Source: JAWLFI01 sp964626595
GTDB lineage: Bacteria > Bacteroidota > Bacteroidia > Chitinophagales > Saprospiraceae
Assembly (NCBI GenBank): GCA_964626595.1
Contig: CAZVFU010000041.1
Span: forward strand, 1-20,461
Direction of reading: 5' to 3'
Length of the DNA: 20,461 bases
The position numbers and the translations under genes are program-made. How positions within the stretch are numbered: position 1 is the first letter of the stretch; every line of letters begins with the position of its first letter. Shown here piece by piece: positions 15,429 to 20,461 of this stretch. The notes below the pieces were generated by a model. The model worked only from the letters and a program-made list of their open reading frames with translations, was not told the DNA's origin and ran no database searches.

Positions 15429-15433
15429 CAAAT

Positions 15434-17461
15434 ATGGAGTTTTTGAGACCGTCTTTTCTTTGGGCTTTGTTTTTGGTAGCCATTCCCATTATTATCCACC
15501 TTTTTTATTTCCGTCGATATAAAAAAGAGTACTTTTCTAATGTACGCTTCCTAAAAAATGTTCAGGAAGAACAATCCACATGGCGGCGGCTTCGTAACCT
15601 CTTGGTACTACTGGCCCGAATATTAGCTGTAATATTCATTGTATTCGCTTTTGCTCAACCCTTCCTGCCAACAAATCAAGCTGTTCAGAAGGGAAGAAAA
15701 GCAGTTTCCATTTACGTCGATAACTCCTTTAGTATGAATGCCAGAGGAGAGGATGTGCCTCTGTTAGGGCAGGCGAGGCAGAAGGCCCTTGAGATTGTGC
15801 GCGCTCAAGAGATTGAAACCGAGTTTCAAATCTTGACGAATTCGCTTTCTGGCGTTTCGGGTCGATGGGTAAATCAAGATCAGGCCATTCAAGCCATCAA
15901 TGAAATCGAAATAGGCCCTCAATCTCGTTTGCTTAGCGAAGTTCTGCGCCGGCAAGAAAGATCCTTTGATCAGGCAGAAGCTGAACAGCATCTTCGGTTT
16001 ATTATATCCGACTTCCAACAGTCCATTACGGATTTACAGCCCATTTTGGATACCGCCTCATCTACTTATCTCATGCCTCTATCTGCGGTTCAGTCTAGTA
16101 ACGTAGCTATTGACTCCGTAATTTTAGATGCTCCGCTGGCAGTAAAAGGTCAGCGACTGCAACTTTTCGTTCGTATTTCCAACTTTTCACCACAAAAGGA
16201 TCAGCGCGTCCGATTATCGATTCAAATGGACGGGGAAACTCGTCCTTTTGGGCAGCGAGATGTGCCGGCCGGATCATCTGTTTGGGATACCTTGCAAATA
16301 AATTCTCAAACCACGGGCTGGAAGCAAGCTACGATTCAGATTACAGATTACCCGGTACAATTTGACGACCAGTATTTATTATCCTATTACGTTCCAGAAG
16401 CACTACCCATTCTTACGATTTATGAAGAAAAGCCCAATCGGTACTTGCAGTCTGCACTCGACGCAATTGATATTGTCTCGGCTACTTCTCAACCCAAATC
16501 CCAGTTGAACTATGCCGCATTTTCTGATTATAATCTTATAATTCTGGAAGAAGTTCGGAGCATGAGCACCGGGCTTCAATCGGCTCTGCGCGACTTTATG
16601 AAAGCTGGTGGAAATGTACTCCTCTTTCCGCATCGCAATTTTGACCCGTCAAATTACGAAAGCTGGTGGCAGTCGCTGCAAATGGCAGGCCTTTCGAGCA
16701 TGAAGGAAGAGAAAGCCGAGGTGTTTTCCATCGAAGAGTCTTCCTTTTTGTTTCGAGATGTATTTGAGCGACAGGATCAGCGACGGATTTTTCCCAAAGT
16801 TTCTGCATACATGGAGTGGAATGGGGCGGGAGCCGCCGCTCAAGAGGTGATTATGCGATTCAGGAATGGTAAAGCCTTTTTGAGCCAAATCCAATCCGGG
16901 AGCGGTCATTTATTACTTTGCCATGCTCCCTTGGATGTGACATATAATAATCTCGTAAACGTAGGTGAAGTATTTGTTCCTCTTGTTTTTCGTGCATCCC
17001 TACTTTCAGCTCAGTCTTTTTCACCGAGTTTAACCATAGGAGAGGATGAGGTGATTCAAGTGAAAAAATCTTTGGGTGTAGGAGAAGCTGATTACGAAGT
17101 TCAAGGTTCTAAAAATTTCATTCCCTTACAGCGTAGCACCGGGGCTCAGATGCTTATCGACTTTCAGGGCCAAATTAGCAAAAGCGGTTTCTATGAACTG
17201 AGAGAGCGAGATTCTCTCCTGCGTGTTTTGGCATTTAATTACGATCGGAAAGAATCCGACCTTTCCACATATAGTCAAACAGAGATTAAAGAATTAGTAA
17301 AGGAAACAGCTACTTTATTAGATGTCCCGCCCAATCGAGATGCCGGTCAATATATAGAACAGGCCATCTCCGGACGGGAATTGTGGAAATGGTGTCTGAT
17401 TTTAAGCTTGCTGTTTCTTGCGTCCGAACAACTCTTATTGCGTCTTTGGAAAACTGAATAA
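15434..17461 (+). CDS. BatA-domain / VWA-like membrane protein
   Basis: This 675-residue protein starts with the aerotolerance-regulator N-terminal (BatA) segment: TM helix 1 at about 6-25 (ALFLVAIPIIIHLFYF), a basic stretch (RRYKKEYFSNVRFLKNV), then TM helix 2 at about 55-78 (LLVLLARILAVIFIVFAFAQ). A VWA-like fold follows with the metal-site motif D96-N-S98-F-S100 in SIYVDNSFSM. The middle (about 220-310) looks like an extracytoplasmic beta-sandwich. A glutamine-amidotransferase-like portion is possible around 345-530, and a last TM helix lies near 650-670. Most of the protein probably sits in the periplasm. BatA-type genes are often linked to MoxR-ATPase and Bat operons, but no MoxR is here. 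The dihydroorotase-like ATG follows 1 bp after the stop, an arrangement I recall from other Bacteroidota. Its molecular role is not known. Confidence 0.9.
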   Translation: MEFLRPSFLWALFLVAIPIIIHLFYFRRYKKEYFSNVRFLKNVQEEQSTWRRLRNLLVLLARILAVIFIVFAFAQPFLPTNQAVQKGRKAVSIYVDNSFSMNARGEDVPLLGQARQKALEIVRAQEIETEFQILTNSLSGVSGRWVNQDQAIQAINEIEIGPQSRLLSEVLRRQERSFDQAEAEQHLRFIISDFQQSITDLQPILDTASSTYLMPLSAVQSSNVAIDSVILDAPLAVKGQRLQLFVRISNFSPQKDQRVRLSIQMDGETRPFGQRDVPAGSSVWDTLQINSQTTGWKQATIQITDYPVQFDDQYLLSYYVPEALPILTIYEEKPNRYLQSALDAIDIVSATSQPKSQLNYAAFSDYNLIILEEVRSMSTGLQSALRDFMKAGGNVLLFPHRNFDPSNYESWWQSLQMAGLSSMKEEKAEVFSIEESSFLFRDVFERQDQRRIFPKVSAYMEWNGAGAAAQEVIMRFRNGKAFLSQIQSGSGHLLLCHAPLDVTYNNLVNVGEVFVPLVFRASLLSAQSFSPSLTIGEDEVIQVKKSLGVGEADYEVQGSKNFIPLQRSTGAQMLIDFQGQISKSGFYELRERDSLLRVLAFNYDRKESDLSTYSQTEIKELVKETATLLDVPPNRDAGQYIEQAISGRELWKWCLILSLLFLASEQLLLRLWKTE

Positions 17462-17462
17462 T

Positions 17463-18743
17463 ATGGCTCACTTCCTGCCCGAAATTAAAGTCGTTGACCC
17501 GGATAGTACCTTCCATGATCAGGTGATCAATATCCGTCTTGAGAAAGGGAAAATTGTGGACATGGGCGCAGATGTAAAAAAGAAAACGAATGATGAGGTG
17601 ATTTCTGCTGAGAATGCTCATATCTCACCTTCTTGGGTTGATATTGGAACGCAATCTGGAGAGCCGGGCTTTGAGCATAGGGAGACCTTGGCTTCCCTGG
17701 CTCGAGCCGCTCACGCCGGCGGTTATGGCCACCTGGTTATTCGACCCAATACAGCTCCCCCTCTCGATCAGGCCGCAGCAATTCGTCATATTTATCAGTA
17801 TCGGGCTCCCGAGCGGGTGGGATTTCATCCGATGGCCCTGGCTTCAGTGGATGCCAAAGGAGAGGATTTGACGGAGTGGTTGGACCTGGCTGAAGCAGGT
17901 GCTGCAGCTTTTACAGATGGACCTCATGCGCTGCGATCAAACGCTTTTATGTTAAAAGCCTTAAAATATAGTCAACGAACTGGAAAACCTCTTATTCATT
18001 CCCCACACGACACAGAATTTATTCCCGGCGCCATGGTTCATGAAAGTCGACAGAGTGTAGAAATGGGCTTGAGAGGGTGGCCCGCGGCGGCTGAGACCTT
18101 ATTGTTGGATAGAGACCTCAATCTACTGGAATATGTTCCGGCACATCTCATTTGGCACAATCTGAGTTCAGCCTCTGCTATTCGAAAACTCGAACATGCC
18201 CGGGATCGATTCAAAGATAAAATACAGGCTGGCGTGGGGTATCTGAATCTCTGTTATAATGAAAATGAGGTCGCCCATTTTAACACTCTATTTAAAGTAA
18301 GTCCTCCATTGCGGGCTGAGGAAGATCGGATGGCGCTATGGAAGGCTGCAGAAGAGGGGTGGATTCAATACGTTTCCAGCGATCATTTTCCCCTGGAGGA
18401 AGATCGGAAAAAGACTTCTTTCCCTCAGGCAGATTTCGGAGCAGAGGGATTAGAATCCGTGATGTCTGCCTTTTTTTCCTGCTGTCCACTGGAAGATTCA
18501 CTGAGCTTATGGGTGCGCCTGGCGGCTCAGGGGCCGAGATCAGTGCTGAATTGGGAACCGGTTTCAATCCAAATCGGCCAACTTGCTGATTTTACTATTT
18601 ATAATCCGGATCCGGCCTATGTTTTTCAGCTCGATCAAATAAAGTCTCGATCCAAAAACAATCCGAACCTCGGCCGACAGCTAAAGGGAAAGGTTTACGG
18701 ACGACTGCACAAAGAGTGTTGGATGGCTATTTCAGAAAAATAA
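17463..18743 (+). CDS. Dihydroorotase-family protein lacking the HxH zinc site (probable pseudoenzyme)
   Basis: From ATG 17463, 1 bp after the BatA-like stop, the product has 426 residues; an upstream TTG at 17418 would overlap the previous gene and is unlikely. It has the type I dihydroorotase/amidohydrolase plan. After a small beta-domain, the usual DIHVHxREPG reads D60-I-G-T-Q-S-G-E-P-G69, so both HxH histidines (positions 62 and 64) and the substrate Arg (66) are lost. Kept landmarks are RPNTAP, D152 (FTDGP), H179 (LIHSPHD), H232 (WHNLSS), KVSPPLRAEEDR, D307 (SSDHFP; the later His of TDHAPH is L311) and FGAEGLES. Binuclear zinc catalysis of the pyrimidine-pathway dihydroorotase step is therefore unlikely. 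Non-catalytic dihydroorotase-like subunits that support aspartate transcarbamoylase are known in Pseudomonas, and this may be a similar case. Automated annotation would probably name it pyrC, which would mislead. Confidence 0.92.
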   Translation: MAHFLPEIKVVDPDSTFHDQVINIRLEKGKIVDMGADVKKKTNDEVISAENAHISPSWVDIGTQSGEPGFEHRETLASLARAAHAGGYGHLVIRPNTAPPLDQAAAIRHIYQYRAPERVGFHPMALASVDAKGEDLTEWLDLAEAGAAAFTDGPHALRSNAFMLKALKYSQRTGKPLIHSPHDTEFIPGAMVHESRQSVEMGLRGWPAAAETLLLDRDLNLLEYVPAHLIWHNLSSASAIRKLEHARDRFKDKIQAGVGYLNLCYNENEVAHFNTLFKVSPPLRAEEDRMALWKAAEEGWIQYVSSDHFPLEEDRKKTSFPQADFGAEGLESVMSAFFSCCPLEDSLSLWVRLAAQGPRSVLNWEPVSIQIGQLADFTIYNPDPAYVFQLDQIKSRSKNNPNLGRQLKGKVYGRLHKECWMAISEK

Positions 18744-18745
18744 AT

Positions 18746-18753
18746 TATCTTTA
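18746..18753 (+). promoter_or_regulatory. Candidate internal -7 box before the DUF4199 genes
   Basis: TATCTTTA matches TAnnTTTG except for the last base. It lies in the 27-bp gap after the dihydroorotase-like stop and 17 bp before the next ATG. It may give the downstream membrane-protein/glycosyltransferase genes their own promoter. No -33 element was recognised. Confidence 0.35.
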
Positions 18754-18770
18754 CAAAAAACAAATAAAAC

Positions 18771-19292
18771 ATGTTGAAAATAGCGCTTAACAACGGATTG
18801 ATCGCAGGACTTATTGGTGTGGCTATTACTCTATTGGCTTCGGTAACCGGCTTCTATGATATGTCCGATGACTTTAAAGGGGAAGGCAGTTGGTACAGCT
18901 CCCTGGTTACCGCTATTTCATTCGCCATCCTTATTTACTTCATCATCAAATCGATGAAGGAGTATAAAAACTATGTGCTGGAGGGAATGATGAGCTACTG
19001 GGAAGCCTTGAAAGTGGGAGTCTTGACCGGCTTTGTTTCTGCTTTAGTGTCTGCGGTGTTTTTACTTATCTATTTCAGTTTCATCGAACCCGGAATCATT
19101 GCAGAGATTAAAGAAAATGCACTCTATGAACTGGAGGAGCAAAATATGGGCGAACAAGAATATGAAACGGCAAAAAGTATGATGTCCTGGGTCATGAGTC
19201 CTTTCGTTTTTGCATTTACCAGCCTGTTTTCCGGCACATTTTTAGGACTGGTTATTTCTCTAATCACGGCGGCCTTTCAAAAGAATAAATAA
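18771..19292 (+). CDS. DUF4199-family membrane protein
   Basis: The product has 173 residues and about four predicted membrane helices: roughly 7-28 (NGLIAGLIGVAITLLASVTG), 43-62 (VTAISFAILIYFIIKSM), 82-108 (VGVLTGFVSALVSAVFLLIYF) and 145-168. Between helices 3 and 4 is an acidic loop (about 110-140). The KxYKNYVLEGMMSYWEALKVG-type link between helices 2 and 3 is the recognisable part of DUF4199, a Bacteroidota family of inner-membrane proteins with no known activity. A second protein of the same build is encoded 6 bp downstream, then a GT2. The position suggests an envelope role. It begins 27 bp after the dihydroorotase-like gene, behind a possible internal promoter. Confidence 0.85.
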   Translation: MLKIALNNGLIAGLIGVAITLLASVTGFYDMSDDFKGEGSWYSSLVTAISFAILIYFIIKSMKEYKNYVLEGMMSYWEALKVGVLTGFVSALVSAVFLLIYFSFIEPGIIAEIKENALYELEEQNMGEQEYETAKSMMSWVMSPFVFAFTSLFSGTFLGLVISLITAAFQKNK

Positions 19293-19298
19293 TCAACT

Positions 19299-19772
19299 AT
19301 GGCCCCATCCGGGCTTTGGGGAGGTATTGCAGGCATAGGTACTGTAGCCTACTTATTCGTTCTATATGCTATAGAGCCTACTTTATATATACAACCGGTC
19401 ATACTTTACAGCACCTGGCTTATTTTTATTCTATGCATGGCTATTCCGCTCATCCTACGCCAGTCGCAAAATGAGTTAGATTTTAAGGAAGCGCTTCGGA
19501 TGGCATTCGAAACCTATATCATCGCAAATGCCATATATTATACCTTTGATTTTGCTATGCTTTCTTATTGGGCCCCGGAGTTAGTTCCGATGTTGGAAGA
19601 CGAATTTCGCGCGGCAGCAGAATCCGGAATGCTGGAGAGTTTACAAAAAGAAGCGAAAAACATCGACTTTAGCCCCAGCATATCTCATTACTTACTTACT
19701 TTTGCTCAAAGTCTGATTGTAGGCTTCCTGGTGTCAGCTGTGTTAGCCTTGATATTTAAAAATAAATCGTAA
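19299..19772 (+). CDS. Second DUF4199-like membrane protein
   Basis: This 157-residue protein starts 6 bp after the preceding DUF4199 gene. It has four probable membrane helices: about 6-25, 33-53, 70-92 and 133-153. The same elements appear as in its neighbour: a link reading ELDFKEALRMAF between helices 2 and 3, and an acidic, amphipathic loop between helices 3 and 4 (about 100-125). A closing helix ends in a basic KNKS tail, like QKNK in the first copy. Sequence identity between the two looks low by eye, so they are probably old paralogues, perhaps forming a heteromer. The GT2 ATG follows 4 bp after the stop. No function can be assigned. Confidence 0.8.
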   Translation: MAPSGLWGGIAGIGTVAYLFVLYAIEPTLYIQPVILYSTWLIFILCMAIPLILRQSQNELDFKEALRMAFETYIIANAIYYTFDFAMLSYWAPELVPMLEDEFRAAAESGMLESLQKEAKNIDFSPSISHYLLTFAQSLIVGFLVSAVLALIFKNKS

Positions 19773-19776
19773 CTAT

Positions 19777-20461
19777 ATGGATCTTTCCATAGTTATTCCT
19801 GTCTATAATGAGGAAGAGTCTCTACCCGAACTCTTACGATGGATAGATGAAGTATGTTCCGATGAATATGCCTATGAAATGATTGCCATTGATGACGGCA
19901 GTCGCGATGACTCCTGGCAGGTATTGCAAGACCTTAAAATAAAACACCCCGCATTACACGCCATTCGATTTCAACGAAATTACGGGAAGTCGCCGGCATT
20001 AAATGAAGGCTTTAAAGCGAGCTCGGGACGAGTGGTGATCACCATGGATGCCGATTTGCAGGATAGCCCGGAAGAAATCCCAGAGCTGTTTCGCCTGATT
20101 ACAGAGGAAAATTACGATCTCATTTCGGGTTGGAAAAAAGAGCGCCATGACCCGATTACGAAAACCGTACCCTCCAAACTTTTTAATTGGGTCACGCGAA
20201 AGATGAGCGGTATCGAATTGAATGACTTTAACTGCGGATTAAAAGCGTACAAACGAAAGGTGGTAAAAAGCATTGAGGTCTATGGAGAAATGCATCGGTA
20301 TATCCCGATCATTGCTAAACAGGCCGGGTTTCGACGTATTGGGGAGAAAGTTGTACAACATCAGGCGCGTAAATACGGAGTAACCAAATTTGGAATCGAG
20401 CGATTTTTAAATGGTTTTCTCGATCTGCTTTCCGTGAGTTTTATGGCCCGATTCAGTCAGC
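19777..20461 (+). CDS. Family 2 glycosyltransferase (polyprenyl-phosphate type), 3'-truncated by window edge
   Basis: The frame is open from ATG 19777 to the window end (228 codons seen). The GT-A fold is clear: LSIVIPVYNEEESLPEL (3-19), the IAIDDGSRDDSW donor-binding segment, RFQRNYGKSPALNEGF (acceptor/donor loop), and the DxD motif in TMDADLQDSPEEIPEL (D91, D93). DFNCGLKAYKRKVV and GEMHRYIPIIA follow. This combination is typical of dolichyl/undecaprenyl-phosphate sugar transferases (DPM1- or GtrB-like). Such enzymes move a sugar from a nucleotide donor to a lipid phosphate at the inner membrane. Relatives often have C-terminal membrane helices; the visible part ends before that region. It is the last gene seen in the run that begins with the BatA-like gene, 4 bp after the second DUF4199-like gene. 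Confidence 0.94.
   Translation, partial: MDLSIVIPVYNEEESLPELLRWIDEVCSDEYAYEMIAIDDGSRDDSWQVLQDLKIKHPALHAIRFQRNYGKSPALNEGFKASSGRVVITMDADLQDSPEEIPELFRLITEENYDLISGWKKERHDPITKTVPSKLFNWVTRKMSGIELNDFNCGLKAYKRKVVKSIEVYGEMHRYIPIIAKQAGFRRIGEKVVQHQARKYGVTKFGIERFLNGFLDLLSVSFMARFSQ

Noticed and set aside
17418..17462. Upstream TTG start for the dihydroorotase-like gene
   Set aside because: It would overlap the BatA-like gene by 44 bp and adds 15 residues without family support; ATG 17463, 1 bp after the preceding stop, fits better.
1..20461. CRISPR array, tRNA/rRNA genes, insertion sequences, prophage or toxin-antitoxin genes
   Set aside because: No direct-repeat array, cloverleaf-like segment, transposase or integrase motif was found on reading through the window.

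Overview
The window looks like a chromosomal piece of a Bacteroidota bacterium, most likely a Saprospiria/Lewinella-like or related marine lineage; this placement is inferred. The signs are two proteins with type IX secretion (T9SS) C-terminal sorting domains, one type A and one of the type B/gliding-motility kind; an outer-membrane beta-barrel receptor with an N-terminal carboxypeptidase-regulatory-like domain; starts without Shine-Dalgarno sequences; several -7 boxes resembling the Bacteroidota TAnnTTTG consensus; and the BatA / dihydroorotase-like / DUF4199 / GT2 gene order. No tRNA, rRNA, CRISPR array, transposase or phage gene was seen.

Layout. (1) 1-1280: the 3' part of a secreted DUF4397-repeat protein, closed by a strong terminator at 1303-1339. 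(2) 1444-5869: a tightly packed five-gene photolyase/cryptochrome operon: an SDR-like protein lacking the catalytic Tyr, a divergent cryptochrome/photolyase, a DUF429 RNase H-fold protein, a 48-residue DUF2256 zinc-finger protein, and a [4Fe-4S] (6-4) photolyase of the FeS-BCP/PhrB class. Junctions are 0 bp, a 4-bp overlap, 6 bp and a 4-bp overlap, so the five are probably co-transcribed and translationally coupled. (3) 5870-8915: an outer-membrane receptor gene bracketed by two GC-rich copies, in opposite orientation, of what looks like one dispersed intergenic element. (4) 8916-10004, minus strand: a two-TM potassium channel with an RCK regulatory module. (5) 10324-15354: a very large secreted mosaic protein (choice-of-anchor L, Ig/SprB-like repeats, T9SS type B C-terminus). 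(6) 15434-20461 (runs off the window): a run with gaps of 1, 27, 6 and 4 bp encoding a BatA/VWA-like membrane protein, a dihydroorotase-like protein that has lost its HxH zinc site, two small DUF4199-type membrane proteins and a family 2 glycosyltransferase.

How it fits together. The photolyase operon combines a confidently assigned UV-lesion repair enzyme with a second, divergent flavoprotein and three partners of unknown role; it is the best candidate for an incompletely described system. The last cluster joins envelope functions (BatA-like, DUF4199, polyprenyl-phosphate-type GT2) with a probable pseudoenzyme of the dihydroorotase family. The remaining genes are cell-surface or ion-transport functions without obvious links to each other.
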